This document shows positions 23,309 to 33,114 of a stretch of 38,367 nt of DNA, piece by piece. Made by a program: the position numbers and the translations under genes. The stretch is from Synechococcus sp. SP2 MAG. Its GTDB lineage: Bacteria > Cyanobacteriota > Cyanobacteriia > PCC-6307 > Cyanobiaceae. The stretch is taken from assembly GCA_030756895.1 (NCBI GenBank), contig JAVBIX010000013.1:1-38367 (forward strand). Direction: 5' to 3'. How positions within the stretch are numbered: the stretch's first letter is position 1; the number at the start of each line of letters is the position of its first letter. Below the pieces are notes generated by a model that ran no database searches, was not told the DNA's origin, and saw only the letters and a list, made by a program, of their open reading frames with translations.

Positions 23309-25231
23309 GTGTTTGCTGCTTCATTGTTTTCACGCCTGATCGGACGAGCGTTGCCTCGGGCTCAAGCAGCCCACGAGCGACTTCCAAACCTGCAGGCTCT
23401 TCCGATTCTGTCGTCTGATGCACTCTCCTCCGTGGCCTATGCCACAGAGGCATCCCTAGGTGTGCTCATCCTGGCGGGGAGTTCGGCCCTTAAGCAATCG
23501 CTTTCAATCACCTTGGCGATCATCGCTTTGATCGTGATTGTGGTGCTGTCATACCGGCAGGCGATCTCCGCCTATCCCAATGGCGGCGGTTCTTATGTGG
23601 TGGCTCGTGAAAACTTGGGACGCAACGTCAGCCTTGTGGCTGCGGCAGCCCTTTTGATCGACTACACGCTTACGGCTGCCGTGAGCTTGATGGCTGGAAC
23701 TCAGGCCTTGTCGTCTCTGCTGCCCTCATTGCTGCCCCATGAGCTGTTGTTGTCACTGCTGCTGCTGGCCCTAGTGGGTTGGGCCAACTTGAGAGGCCTT
23801 CGTGAGGCGGGACGGGTTTTTGCAATTCCCACCTACGTCTTTGTGGTGATGATCCTGCTGCTCACCCTTGTTGGGGTGACTGATCTCAGCTTTCAACATG
23901 GCTGGACCCCTGAGCCTCCTCCACTGGAGGCCGCCTTGCAGCCATTAGGGCTGTTCTTGATCTTGCGGGCGTTCAGTTCTGGCTGTTCGGCGATGACCGG
24001 GATTGAGGCCATTTCCACTGGCGTGCAGCTGTTTCGTGAACCTGCGGCGCGCAATGCTCGCGTGACGCTGCTTGTGATGGGTGGTTTGCTCTCGGCGATG
24101 CTCTTGGCCGTGACAGGCCTGGGCTTCATGTACGGCATTGCGCCAGATTCCCAAGTCACGGTTTTGGCCCAGATCGGCATTCGGGTGTTTGGCAGCGGCA
24201 GCATCTTGTTTTGGCTGCTGCAACTCTCCACCCTGCTGATTCTGGTGTTGGCCGCCAATACGGCCTTCGCTGGGTTTCCCCTACTAGCGGCGATGCTTGC
24301 CGAAGACCGTTGCCTGCCGCCGCAGATGCGTTGGTTGGGAGATCGCTTGGTGTATCAGAACGGCATTGGCGTTTTGCTGGCGGTGACGGCGTTGATCATT
24401 TGGATCTGTCATGGCGACACCACCGTGGCGGTCAATTTGTATGCCCTTGGCGTGTTTACGGCGTTCACGCTGTCTCAGCTGGGATTGGTGCTGCATTGGT
24501 GGCGGTTGCGTGGACCCGGTTGGCAGGGGCGGATGGCGCTGAATGCCTTGGGTGCTTTCTCCACGTTCGTGGTGTTGATGGTGATCATCGTGAGCAAGTT
24601 CACGGAAGGCGCCTGGACGGTGGTGATAGCGCTGCCCTTGGTGGTGTGGGGGCTCGCTTTGATTCGTAGGCGTTCTCGGGAGGTGCTGGATTTACTCGCG
24701 CCAGACCCGCTCATGGAGCCTTTTTTCTTAAAGCCGAATGCATCGTCGCCACGCCATCACGCCATTGTTTGGCTGGCTGGTCTCAACCAGCCGTCCTTTG
24801 AGGCCGTGCGTTATGCCTGTTCCATCGCCGACAAGGTGACGGCTGTGATGGTGGTGGCGTATTCAAAGGATGCGGATCGAATCGTTTTGGAGTGGAATCG
24901 CTTCGCTGGAAGTCAAACCGGTGCCTTGGAGTTCCAATGGCTTGAGAGTCCGTTTAGCTCGCTTCTGCAGCCCTTTTGTGATTTCGTTGTTGAACAGGAG
25001 CAGAACCATCCTGAGCTCTGCACAACGGTGGTGATGCCCGTGGTCGTTCCAAGGGATCGACTGGATCAAACCCTTCTGAATCAGCGGGCCTTGAATTTGT
25101 TTACCGCTCTCTCTGCCGGTAAAAGTCGCGTCTTTTCGATCGTTCGCTATTACATGCCTCCTGCAGGGAAGGGAGGCGCCGACGCCTTGGCAGCATGGGC
25201 TGATGTTGTGGTGGAGCCAGATCATGCCTGA
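23309..25231 (+). CDS. KimA-like APC-superfamily permease, probably K+ or amino acid uptake
   Basis: 640 residues with twelve or so hydrophobic segments and a soluble C-terminal part of about 150 residues. The N-terminal portion [58 protein letters not shown] and [12 protein letters not shown] closely resembles Bacillus subtilis KimA, a high-affinity potassium importer inhibited by cyclic di-AMP. The C-terminal soluble domain would be the regulatory part there. Specificity in this organism is inference; many genomes label such genes amino acid permease. Start GTG 23309, nine bases after pdhC. It overlaps queA by 8 nt. Confidence 0.85.
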   Translation: MFAASLFSRLIGRALPRAQAAHERLPNLQALPILSSDALSSVAYATEASLGVLILAGSSALKQSLSITLAIIALIVIVVLSYRQAISAYPNGGGSYVVARENLGRNVSLVAAAALLIDYTLTAAVSLMAGTQALSSLLPSLLPHELLLSLLLLALVGWANLRGLREAGRVFAIPTYVFVVMILLLTLVGVTDLSFQHGWTPEPPPLEAALQPLGLFLILRAFSSGCSAMTGIEAISTGVQLFREPAARNARVTLLVMGGLLSAMLLAVTGLGFMYGIAPDSQVTVLAQIGIRVFGSGSILFWLLQLSTLLILVLAANTAFAGFPLLAAMLAEDRCLPPQMRWLGDRLVYQNGIGVLLAVTALIIWICHGDTTVAVNLYALGVFTAFTLSQLGLVLHWWRLRGPGWQGRMALNALGAFSTFVVLMVIIVSKFTEGAWTVVIALPLVVWGLALIRRRSREVLDLLAPDPLMEPFFLKPNASSPRHHAIVWLAGLNQPSFEAVRYACSIADKVTAVMVVAYSKDADRIVLEWNRFAGSQTGALEFQWLESPFSSLLQPFCDFVVEQEQNHPELCTTVVMPVVVPRDRLDQTLLNQRALNLFTALSAGKSRVFSIVRYYMPPAGKGGADALAAWADVVVEPDHA

Positions 25232-26345
25232 CTCACGCGACCTCCAGCTCAGCTCGTATGACTACGTTCTGCCGGAAGACAGAATTGCGCAGGCGCCGGT
25301 GGAGCCTCGGCACGATGCCCGTCTGCTGGTGGTGCCTCCTGCAGAGCGTTCCCTGTCCGCGTTGAGGCACCAACACGTTTGGGACTGGCAGCAGGAGTTG
25401 CAACCCGGCGATCTTTTGGTGGTGAATGACACCCGCGTCCTGAAGGCGCGTCTTCGGGTGCGGCGCAGTGGTGGAGGTTTAGGTGAATTGCTCGTGCTCG
25501 AGCCCCGTGGCGAGGGGCGGTGGTTGTGTCTAGCGAGGCCTGCTAAACGCATGCGGCCTGGTGATCAGCTTTGGCTTGAGGCCTTGGAGCAAGAACCGCT
25601 GTCTTTAGCCGTGTTGGCGAGTGATGCTGCCAGCGGAGGCCGGATCGTGCAGTTTCCTCCTGATTGCGTGGATGCGCTTGCGCTGGAAGGACTGTTGGAG
25701 CGCTACGGAGAAGTGCCGCTTCCGCCTTACATCACACGGCATGACAGCTCTGATCAAGAGCGCTATCAAACCCGTTATGCCACGCGTCCTGGAGCGGTCG
25801 CTGCTCCGACGGCGGGACTGCATCTCAGCGATGCATTGCTGGCAGCGATTGCAGAGCGGGGTGTCGCATTGGCCCATGTGACCCTGCATGTTGGCTTGGG
25901 TACTTTTCGGCCCGTGGAAACAGAGGATCTGACCGACCTCACCTTGCACAGTGAATGGGTGGAGGTGCGCTCTGAGGTGGTGGAGGCGGTGTCGGCCTGT
26001 AGAGCTCGAGGCGGCCGGGTCATTGCTGTGGGAACCACGAGCGTGCGAGCCCTGGAGGCTGCAGCTGCTGCGGGTGGAGGGCGTTTGCAGCCCTTGAAGG
26101 GGCCCGTGGATCTAGTGATTCAGCCCGGCTATCGCTTCCAGGTGGTGCAGGGTTTACTCACGAATTTCCATCTTCCCAAGAGTTCCTTGTTGCTCCTTGT
26201 GAGCGCACTGATCGGTCGCGATCAGTTGCTCCAGATCTATGACGCAGCGATCGAGGAGATGTATCGCTTCTATTCCTATGGCGATGCCATGTGGATTGCT
26301 CCTGAGGCGGTGCTTTTCGAGGCACGCCCTGAAGGAACGGCCTAA
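25224..26345 (+). CDS. queA: S-adenosylmethionine:tRNA ribosyltransferase-isomerase
   Basis: Transfers and isomerises the ribosyl group of SAM onto 7-aminomethyl-7-deazaguanine in tRNA, making epoxyqueuosine. Family features: [27 protein letters not shown] at the start, [69 protein letters not shown] and [18 protein letters not shown]. 373 residues from ATG 25224, usual for family (about 350). An extra 7 codons upstream are open but would deepen the overlap with the permease gene. It is convergent with cysK. Confidence 0.95.
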   Translation: MPDSRDLQLSSYDYVLPEDRIAQAPVEPRHDARLLVVPPAERSLSALRHQHVWDWQQELQPGDLLVVNDTRVLKARLRVRRSGGGLGELLVLEPRGEGRWLCLARPAKRMRPGDQLWLEALEQEPLSLAVLASDAASGGRIVQFPPDCVDALALEGLLERYGEVPLPPYITRHDSSDQERYQTRYATRPGAVAAPTAGLHLSDALLAAIAERGVALAHVTLHVGLGTFRPVETEDLTDLTLHSEWVEVRSEVVEAVSACRARGGRVIAVGTTSVRALEAAAAAGGGRLQPLKGPVDLVIQPGYRFQVVQGLLTNFHLPKSSLLLLVSALIGRDQLLQIYDAAIEEMYRFYSYGDAMWIAPEAVLFEARPEGTA

Positions 26346-26363
26346 AGGACCTGGGGCCCCATC

Positions 26364-26388
26364 AAAAAGCCCCGTGCTCAGACGGGGC
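26364..26388 (-). terminator. Intrinsic terminator of cysK
   Basis: On the minus strand GCCCCGT, 6-nt loop, ACGGGGC, then TTTTT. The T-run is only on the minus side, so it ends cysK rather than the converging queA. It begins 45 bases after the cysK stop. Confidence 0.8.
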
Positions 26389-26409
26389 GGCATCACGCTC
26401 ATTCGCGTT

Positions 26410-26436
26410 GGTGTTGATCAGAAGGGTGTTGATCAG
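26410..26436. repeat. Tandem pair of a 12-bp unit with 15-bp period at the cysK 3' end
   Basis: GGTGTTGATCAG occurs at 26410-26421 and 26425-26436. The second copy contains the cysK stop codon. It looks like a local duplication of the gene end. Confidence 0.7.
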
Positions 26437-27419
26437 GCAGGAACGGGCTGTTCAATGATGCCGGTGGGCACATCTGCGAACATCACTGAGGACAGATAGC
26501 GCTCGGCGAGGTCAGGCAGAACCACCACGATTGTTTTGCCAGCAAATTCATCCAGTTGGGCGAGGCGAATGGCAGCTGCGGCCGCGGCGCCACAAGAAAT
26601 CCCTACTAAAAGGCCTTCCTCCTGGGCCAGACGCAGAGCCATTTCGATTGACTCCTCATTGGTGACTTGCTCCACGCGATCGACCACGGAGAGGTCGAGG
26701 TTCTTGGGAATGAAGCCAGCGCCGATGCCTTGGATTTTGTGTGGGCCTGGCTTTAGCGGCTCACCATTCATGGTTTGGGTGATCACAGGGCTGTGGCTTG
26801 GTTCAACGGCTACCGAGGTGATGGCCTTGCCCTTTTCCTGCTTGATGTAACGCGAGACACCGGTGATGGTGCCACCGGTGCCAACGCCAGCGACAAAGAC
26901 ATCGATTGCTCCATCGCAGTCATTCCAGATCTCTGGACCTGTGGTCTTCTGGTGGATCTCTGGGTTGGCGGGATTTTCAAACTGCCCCGGCATGAAGTAC
27001 TTGGCAGGATCGCTATCAGCAATTTCCTTGGCCTTAGCGATGGCACCAGGCATGCCTTTGGCTGCTTCCGTGAGGATCAGTTCGGCGCCAAGCACGGCCA
27101 TCACCCGTCGACGTTCGATCGACATCGATTCCGGCATTGTGAGAATCAGCTTGTAGCCACGAGCCGCGGCAGTGAAGGCCAGGGCAATGCCTGTATTGCC
27201 TGAGGTGGGCTCCACGATGGTTTTGCCTTCGGAGAGAACGCCACGCTTTTCAGCGTCCCAAATCATGTTGGCGCCGATCCTGCACTTCACGCTGTAGGCA
27301 GGGTTGCGGCCTTCGATTTTGGCCAAAACGGTGGCCTTGCAACCCTTGGTGACGTGGTTGAGGCGAACGAGCGGGGTGTTGCCGATGGCTTGACTGTTAT
27401 CGGCGTAGACGCGGGACAT
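26433..27419 (-). CDS. cysK: Cysteine synthase (O-acetylserine sulfhydrylase)
   Basis: PLP enzyme making cysteine from O-acetylserine and sulfide. [10 protein letters not shown] at the start, PLP lysine K45 in [11 protein letters not shown], the substrate loop [13 protein letters not shown], the PLP-phosphate loop [19 protein letters not shown] and [11 protein letters not shown]. 328 residues. The active-site loop reads AYSVK, a common variant. Start ATG 27419 is the family N-terminus. It stands alone with its own terminator, but two further sulfur-amino-acid enzymes follow on the same strand about 1 kb upstream, separated by the outer-membrane frame on the other strand. Confidence 0.96.
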   Translation of the reverse strand: MSRVYADNSQAIGNTPLVRLNHVTKGCKATVLAKIEGRNPAYSVKCRIGANMIWDAEKRGVLSEGKTIVEPTSGNTGIALAFTAAARGYKLILTMPESMSIERRRVMAVLGAELILTEAAKGMPGAIAKAKEIADSDPAKYFMPGQFENPANPEIHQKTTGPEIWNDCDGAIDVFVAGVGTGGTITGVSRYIKQEKGKAITSVAVEPSHSPVITQTMNGEPLKPGPHKIQGIGAGFIPKNLDLSVVDRVEQVTNEESIEMALRLAQEEGLLVGISCGAAAAAAIRLAQLDEFAGKTIVVVLPDLAERYLSSVMFADVPTGIIEQPVPA

Positions 27420-27550
27420 GAGGCTGGAATTATTTTCTAGAAATTTAATTGCACTTACTGGCAGTTCATTCCAGCTTCAGGCCTTGTTAAGACTTCGACG
27501 TCTATTGACATGTCTTTGCCTCAGTCGAACTGATCATTTTTTGCTTTTCG

Positions 27551-28333
27551 ATGAACACTCGATACGCGTCTTTTTTGACGTGCGCTTTGATCGCTGTTGC
27601 CCCTTGTGCTGTTTGGGCAGAGTCTGAAGAGCAGACGCGTGGCCCCTATTTGTGACTTGGTGCAGGGGTGCAATGGCCGGAGAGCAGTGACCTTAAGGAT
27701 CAGAGTTGTTCCAGTCGCATCCCACCTGCCTTATTTAGATGTGGGCCAGGGGAGAACGGACGGAGTCTTGGTGCGTACGGCGGCTTTGATCAGTCCCCGG
27801 TGCTGGATGCCGCTGTCGGTTACCGCTGGTTCTCCTGGCTAAGGACGGAAGCCCTGCTCAACTGGTCGCCCCAGCTCAGCTTGTTAAGCGCTAGCAATTT
27901 TCTCGGTCAGGGCTCAAACCAGCCGGTGAATGCCTCCGGGAATGCCTTGGCGGGGTTTGGAGTGGTTGATGTGGATGGCCCTGAGCTTGCCACTGCGCGT
28001 CCTTACATCGAAGCCGGTTTGGGTGCTGTCAGTACCTCCCTTGGGCAGGTCACCTATCGCACTCCAGCGATTTCAAGTGATGCAGTCACGGTGACCTCTG
28101 GAAGGAGCTCCACGTCATTCGCTTATTTGCTCACGGCTGGTGTGAGCATCCCTGTCAGCGAGAGGCTTGACCTAGGCCTGGCCTATCGCTGGATCGATCT
28201 GGGAACGGTGAAAACCTATGCAGGATCCGTCAAAATTGTGCGTCCTGCAGGCCGATCCAATCTCAAGATTGCCGGCACTCAGGTTGATCTCCAATCTCAA
28301 GCCGTTCTGGCGAGTTTTCGTTTTCGTTTTTAG
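27551..28333 (+). pseudogene. Outer-membrane beta-barrel protein, interrupted by one in-frame TGA
   Basis: A frame of 261 codons from ATG 27551 to TAG 28331-28333. The first part gives a classic signal peptide: MNTRY then a hydrophobic core and PCAVWA with cleavage before ESEEQ. After GPYL there is TGA at 27653-27655, then the same frame continues LGAGVQW and a beta-barrel body with alternating polar and hydrophobic strands, ending ASFRFRF, whose terminal Phe is the usual barrel end. Small barrels often read GPYxGLGAG; here TGA sits exactly where GGA (Gly) would fit, a single base change. No ATG lies soon after, so the body would need a GTG start at 27668 without a signal peptide. A sequencing error is possible. 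It overlaps the stop of the next gene by 4 bases. Confidence 0.7.
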
Positions 28334-29823
28334 TGGCTTATCGAAGAGAGGGCGCGTTCAAACCGTTGCCATAGCTCCTCAGGTTGTTCAAGTCCGACTG
28401 AGACGCGTAGGAGGTGAGAGGGAACGCCGCAGGCCTTGGCCCAGGCCAGTTCGTCGTAGTGAGCCAAAAGCACATAGGGGCATACCAAAGTGAAGGGTGT
28501 GCCCAGGCTTGGCCCTTTGCAGACAGACAACCTGTCGTAGACGGATTGGGCTTGATCGCTACCGCCCTTGAGCTCAAACGAAAGCAGGCAGCCATGTCCG
28601 CCCCCGGGACGCAAGAGGCTGCGGAAATTGGCGCACTGATCGGGGTAATACACGCGAGCCACTGCAGGATGGTTGCTGAGCTTCGTGGCTAGGGCTTGGG
28701 CGTGGCGATTTAGTTGAGGAACGCGTGCTTGTACGTCGCGGCTGCCTTGTTCCAAGGCCATCGCATCGGCATCGTCAAGGCCTATGCATCCTGCTGTTGA
28801 ACGCAGATCTCGGAAGGTTTGCTCCCATTGGGAGCATGGACTCACAACCAATGCTCCAGACAACACATCACCACGACCGGCAAAACTTTTGGTGAGTGAA
28901 CTGAAGATCAGGTCTGCATAAGGCAGGGGATCGATGTTCAAGCAAGAGCCGATCGTGTCGTCTGCGATCACTGGAATCCCTCGGGCGTGAGCCAAGCGGG
29001 CGAGGGTGGAAAGATCCACGCATTGAAGGAGTGGATTGCTGGGTAGTTCCACAATCACGGCTGCTGGATCAATGCGATCAAGAGCGGCTTCCATGGCTGC
29101 GCCGCTGCTGTCAAGCAGCAGTTCGCTGCCGGCGAACACCACCTGAGGCAGCTTCAGCACATCTACATAAGGGAAGCCGATTTGCAGGGTGGGGCGTCCT
29201 GGGCGCAACGCCGTGACCGATTGAAGAGCCGTATGAAGAGCAGCCATCCCGGAGGGATGCAAGCTCAACTGCTGGCTGTCACATCCATAGATGGTGGCCA
29301 GTCGCTCGATGACAAGAGCCTTGGCCTGAGCAGCGGTTCCAGCCGCTGGTGCTGCTTCCTTGTTCAAACTGATCGCGGAACGTCGAGACGAGGCACCTAA
29401 ACCAGCGTGTTGCCAGAAAGCCTTGGCATGGGGGCTTGCTTCAGCGTTGGCAATCAACACGGCGAGTCCGAGCTGATCCACGATTTGAGTTGAAGCTGCT
29501 GGTGCCTGACATTGGCAATGGTGTTGGGCGAGCTGGGCGGCAGCGCCGTTGGGGTAGGGCCAAGCACTGGATCCAGCCGAGGCCATTCCAGTAGGGAGCA
29601 TCTCTAGTGCTTGCTGAGCAACCTCCGCAACCAACGGATGAAGAGCAAAGCGTGGATAAAACGCTCGCAATTGGGCCCGGCACTGCGGATCGTTGTCTTC
29701 GTAGGCGATCACGTCGCGCCAGCGCGGTAGGGCCACAGACACGGCATGGGTGCTGTCAGGCAAGGGATGGCCGAGGTCCTCGCCTTGCCAGCAGGGATTG
29801 AGCAGCAGATTGCGGGGACTCAC
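28330..29823 (-). CDS. Long cystathionine gamma-synthase with fungal-type N-terminal extension
   Basis: 497 residues, about 110 longer than the 380-400 usual for bacterial cystathionine gamma-synthase. The PLP domain starts after about residue 165 and carries LSLHPSGMAALHTAL, VELPSNPLLQCVDL, VIADDTIGS and the PLP lysine K312 in SSLTKSFAGRGDVLSG. The N-terminal extension contains HAVSVALPRWRDVIAYEDNDP and AFYPRFALHPLV, a pattern I associate with fungal Met7/Str2 enzymes. It should combine cysteine with an activated homoserine. GTG start at 29823 overlaps the upstream stop in GTGA, so translation is coupled to the neighbouring cystathionine-family gene. The exact reaction is inferred. Confidence 0.82.
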   Translation of the reverse strand: MSPRNLLLNPCWQGEDLGHPLPDSTHAVSVALPRWRDVIAYEDNDPQCRAQLRAFYPRFALHPLVAEVAQQALEMLPTGMASAGSSAWPYPNGAAAQLAQHHCQCQAPAASTQIVDQLGLAVLIANAEASPHAKAFWQHAGLGASSRRSAISLNKEAAPAAGTAAQAKALVIERLATIYGCDSQQLSLHPSGMAALHTALQSVTALRPGRPTLQIGFPYVDVLKLPQVVFAGSELLLDSSGAAMEAALDRIDPAAVIVELPSNPLLQCVDLSTLARLAHARGIPVIADDTIGSCLNIDPLPYADLIFSSLTKSFAGRGDVLSGALVVSPCSQWEQTFRDLRSTAGCIGLDDADAMALEQGSRDVQARVPQLNRHAQALATKLSNHPAVARVYYPDQCANFRSLLRPGGGHGCLLSFELKGGSDQAQSVYDRLSVCKGPSLGTPFTLVCPYVLLAHYDELAWAKACGVPSHLLRVSVGLEQPEELWQRFERALSSISH

Positions 29824-31025
29824 GGAAGCAGGGCGAGCGCGTGATCGAGATCGATCAAGAGGTCCGTGATGTCTTCACAGCCAAGGGAGAGACGGATCAA
29901 TCCATCGCTAATCCCTAGGGCCTCTTTGATCTCCGTAGAAACGGCGGCGTGAGTCATGGTGGCTGGATGGCAGATCAAGCTCTCAACCCCACCAAGGCTT
30001 TCGGCCATCGTGAACCAACGCAGGGCTTTGCAAACGGCATAGGCCTGTTCACGGCTTGCCTTTAATCCAATCGTCACGATCGCGCCACCTCCGTTCATCT
30101 GGCGCAAGGCCACAGCCCTCTGCGGGTGATCGTCTCGTCCTGGGTAGCGCACCCACGACACAACGGAGTGGTTTGCTAGATGATCCGCCACTGCAGCGGC
30201 ATTCGCCATCTGTTGTTTGAGGCGCAGGGGCAGCGTTTTAATGCCCCGGGTGATCAGCCAACAATCGAAGGGGGAGGGCATCAGCCCCAATGCTTTTTGG
30301 GCAAACACCATCTTTTGATGCCAGCTGGGCTCATCGGTGCAAACCACACCACCGAGGGCATCGGAATGCCCGTTGATGTATTTCGTGGTGCTGGTGAGTG
30401 AGAGGGTGGCGCCGAGCTCCAGAGGACGTTGCACCAAGGCGGTGGCGAAGGTGTTGTCGACCACCACGGGTACCCCGGCTGAGCGGGCAGCGCTGCAGAC
30501 CGCATCGAGGTCAATCACTTTGAGCAGTGGATTGGTGGGGCTCTCTAGCCAGACCATCGCCGGCCGCTGTTCCTCGATGCGGGCTACAGCATTGAAATTC
30601 GTGAAATCAACCCATTCGGTGCGCACCCCGAACTTGGCAAATACCTGTTCAAACAAGCGCACGGTGCAGCCGTAGAGGTTCTCTTCACAGAGCACCAGAT
30701 CCCCCTGGCTCAGGGTGGAGGCAATCGCAGTGATTGCGCTCACCCCCGAACCAAACACCGTGGCATGGCTGCACGCTTCAACTGAGGCCAGCACCCCTTC
30801 AAGGATGCGGAAGTTGGGGTTGCCCGAGCGGGTGTAATCGAACCCGCCTGGGTTGCCATGCTCAAACGTGGATGTGGCATAGATGGGCGGCATCACCGTG
30901 CCGGTTTCGCTCGCGAAGCTTTCGCCGTGGTGAATGGCCCGGGTGGCTGCCGCCGGTTCTGGGACAGGACGCTGCAAAGCGTTGATGCGATCTTCATCAA
31001 GGCTATTCAACGACCTGTTGTTCAA
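29820..31025 (-). CDS. metB: Cystathionine gamma-synthase/lyase family PLP enzyme
   Basis: Standard-length member (up to 401 residues). Visible: TRAIHHGESFASETGTVMPPIYATSTFEHG, YTRSGNPNFRILE, FGSGVSAITAI, ESPTNPLLKVID, DNTFATALVQRPLELGA and the PLP lysine K215 in STTKYINGHSD. In the loop SLGGVESLIC the residue where gamma-lyases usually have Glu (SLAE) is Cys, which leans toward synthase; the assignment between synthase and lyase stays open, and with the long enzyme next door one of each is the simplest expectation. The ORF starts with TTG at 31025; a TTG at 31010 is equally possible. It is divergent from the ABC transporter and co-translated with the downstream long enzyme. Confidence 0.85.
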   Translation of the reverse strand: MNNRSLNSLDEDRINALQRPVPEPAAATRAIHHGESFASETGTVMPPIYATSTFEHGNPGGFDYTRSGNPNFRILEGVLASVEACSHATVFGSGVSAITAIASTLSQGDLVLCEENLYGCTVRLFEQVFAKFGVRTEWVDFTNFNAVARIEEQRPAMVWLESPTNPLLKVIDLDAVCSAARSAGVPVVVDNTFATALVQRPLELGATLSLTSTTKYINGHSDALGGVVCTDEPSWHQKMVFAQKALGLMPSPFDCWLITRGIKTLPLRLKQQMANAAAVADHLANHSVVSWVRYPGRDDHPQRAVALRQMNGGGAIVTIGLKASREQAYAVCKALRWFTMAESLGGVESLICHPATMTHAAVSTEIKEALGISDGLIRLSLGCEDITDLLIDLDHALALLP

Positions 31026-31068
31026 GGAGCTGGCTGGCCTTCAGGATGAGGAACGCAACGGAGTGTTG

Positions 31069-33066
31069 ATGGGCGCAACGAACGCGAAAGATCTACGGCA
31101 GTTGTTGTTGCCTTTTTTCGTGAATGGCACGGATCGGCGCTCGCTACAACTGTTTATCGCTCTAATGAGTGCGGTGATTGCTGTGTCTCTTGGCTTGATG
31201 GCCTGGACAGTGGTGATCGTGAATGGCTTGATCACTCATTTTTTGCCAGCTGACCTAATCACTGGCCTGGGAGTGATGGTCGATTTTGCTGGCTGGCTTG
31301 TACAAAGCCGCGCCTTGGCTGTGCTCACGGTGTCATCCGTTTTGGCGGGTGGTTTGGCTGCATTGCCTCTTCGGGGGATGGACTCTCGTCGGCGTGTGGC
31401 TTGGTTATATGTGCTTGGTATTTTTTGGTTGCTATTAATTGTAAATTCAATCTTTGTTCTTTTTACTTACTTTTTCAAGGATCTCACGAATTCATTTATA
31501 GCAAGAGATGTTGAAGGATCTCGTTGGGGATTGGTTCAGATTTTTGTCTTGTTCGCTGTCTTTGTCCCAGCAATTTATGCCTATAGCTTTACCAAAAGTG
31601 CGTTTGCCAATTTTTGGCGTGAAGCGATGACTCTGCGCTTCTTTGGTGGCTATCTAGGTGGAAGATTTTTTTACTTGATTAGTTCTAACGGCTCTGTTGA
31701 TGGCGTTCCGATTGATAACCCTGACCAGAGGATTGCTCAGGATATTGATAAGTTTACAGAGCAAAGCTCTGAGTTGGTTTTTCAGCTTATTGATTCTTGT
31801 GTTTCGGCTGCCAGTTTCGCAGTCGTTTTGATCACCATTGATTCGTGGATTCTTTTTTATGTGCTTGTGTTTGCGGCATTTTCGACTGGTCTTATCGCCT
31901 TTATTGGCAGGAAATTAGTTCCTCTGAATTATTTTCAATTGAGATTGAATGCAGATTTTCGCTATTCTTTGACGCGTGTTCGAGACAATGCTGAATCGAT
32001 TGCTTTTTATGGCGGCGAACGGAGCGAATGGGAGCGAGGTATTGATGCATTGTTTGCCGCAATTAGAAATCAGTATCGTGTGATTCGAGTTAGTTCTTCG
32101 GTAAAGACTATCTCAGCCGCGTTAAGAAATTTTCAGGGATTGGCTCCTTATCTTTTGCTTTGGTCGGTTTACTTTAAAGGTGAAATTGAGTTCGGAGTTT
32201 TCAACCAAGTCTCAATAGCGTTCGCTGTCGTGACAAGAGCTTTCAGCTTCATCGTCGATAACTTTAATGATATTGCTAATTTGCTCTCCAATGGTCAACG
32301 CTTGAGTGAGATTGGGCATGGATTTGATCTCAGCGTTCGTGATCTAGAGACCGGCCCTTCTTTGTTTGAATCGCATTCAGCACCCGAAGCCAATCTCTTG
32401 GCTCCTGGGGTAATGATTCATGTGGAGTCCGCCACGCTGACGATTCCCAATCAGGAACGCACGTTGGTGCGCAATCTCAGTCTCGATCTCGATCAAAGGA
32501 GTCGTCTTCTTTTGGTGGGACCGTCGGGATGCGGGAAAACCTCGTTGCTTCGGATGTTCAGCGGCCTTTGGTCTCCTGCTTCTGGATCGGTGGCGTCACG
32601 GGGATTTCGTGATGGGGTGATCTTTGTTCCGCAAAAGCCCTATGTGTTTTCAGGCTCCTTGCGCGAACAGCTGCAGTATCCAGATGTTGACCAAGATCTC
32701 AACCAGGAGCAGATGTACACACTGCTCGACTCGGTCTCCCTCTCCTCCATCCACCAAACGCTTGAGTCATCGGAGGCGTTCATGGATTGGCCAAGGGTGC
32801 TTTCTGTGGGAGAGCAGCAGAGAATTGCATTTGCAAGGGTTCTGCTCGCTAAGGCGAAATTTGTGCTTCTCGATGAATCCACGAGTGCGTTAGATATTCC
32901 AACGGAACGGACGGTGTATCAGCTACTCCGTGATGCTGGCGCTGGGTATGTGAGTGTGGGCCACAGATCTTCTCTGCTCCCTTTTCACGACTCTGTGTTG
33001 GAACTGGATCGTGAAGGCGGTTGGACGTTGTTTGATGTCCATGACTATGCCTTCCCGCAGGCTTGA
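31069..33066 (+). CDS. ABC transporter, fused membrane and ATPase domains (ABCD/BacA-like)
   Basis: 665 residues. Residues about 30-330 hold six membrane segments of the ABC_membrane_2 type, with the family's EAA-like motif NAESIAFYGGE near residue 308. The ATPase follows: Walker A GPSGCGKT near 484, Q-loop VPQKPYVFSG, signature LSVGEQQR near 577 and Walker B FVLLDEST near 597. It should work as a homodimer, moving an unknown substrate such as a peptide, fatty acid or vitamin. The open frame extends to 30934 across the neighbouring start region, but ATG 31069 has GGAG 8 bases upstream and is preferred. The membrane half (about 31.39-32.33 kb) is clearly more AT-rich than its flanks. Confidence 0.88.
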   Translation: MGATNAKDLRQLLLPFFVNGTDRRSLQLFIALMSAVIAVSLGLMAWTVVIVNGLITHFLPADLITGLGVMVDFAGWLVQSRALAVLTVSSVLAGGLAALPLRGMDSRRRVAWLYVLGIFWLLLIVNSIFVLFTYFFKDLTNSFIARDVEGSRWGLVQIFVLFAVFVPAIYAYSFTKSAFANFWREAMTLRFFGGYLGGRFFYLISSNGSVDGVPIDNPDQRIAQDIDKFTEQSSELVFQLIDSCVSAASFAVVLITIDSWILFYVLVFAAFSTGLIAFIGRKLVPLNYFQLRLNADFRYSLTRVRDNAESIAFYGGERSEWERGIDALFAAIRNQYRVIRVSSSVKTISAALRNFQGLAPYLLLWSVYFKGEIEFGVFNQVSIAFAVVTRAFSFIVDNFNDIANLLSNGQRLSEIGHGFDLSVRDLETGPSLFESHSAPEANLLAPGVMIHVESATLTIPNQERTLVRNLSLDLDQRSRLLLVGPSGCGKTSLLRMFSGLWSPASGSVASRGFRDGVIFVPQKPYVFSGSLREQLQYPDVDQDLNQEQMYTLLDSVSLSSIHQTLESSEAFMDWPRVLSVGEQQRIAFARVLLAKAKFVLLDESTSALDIPTERTVYQLLRDAGAGYVSVGHRSSLLPFHDSVLELDREGGWTLFDVHDYAFPQA

Positions 33067-33114
33067 TTGTTCGCCTCATGTCGTCTTAGCGTTGGCGAGC
33101 TGATGTGATGCGTT

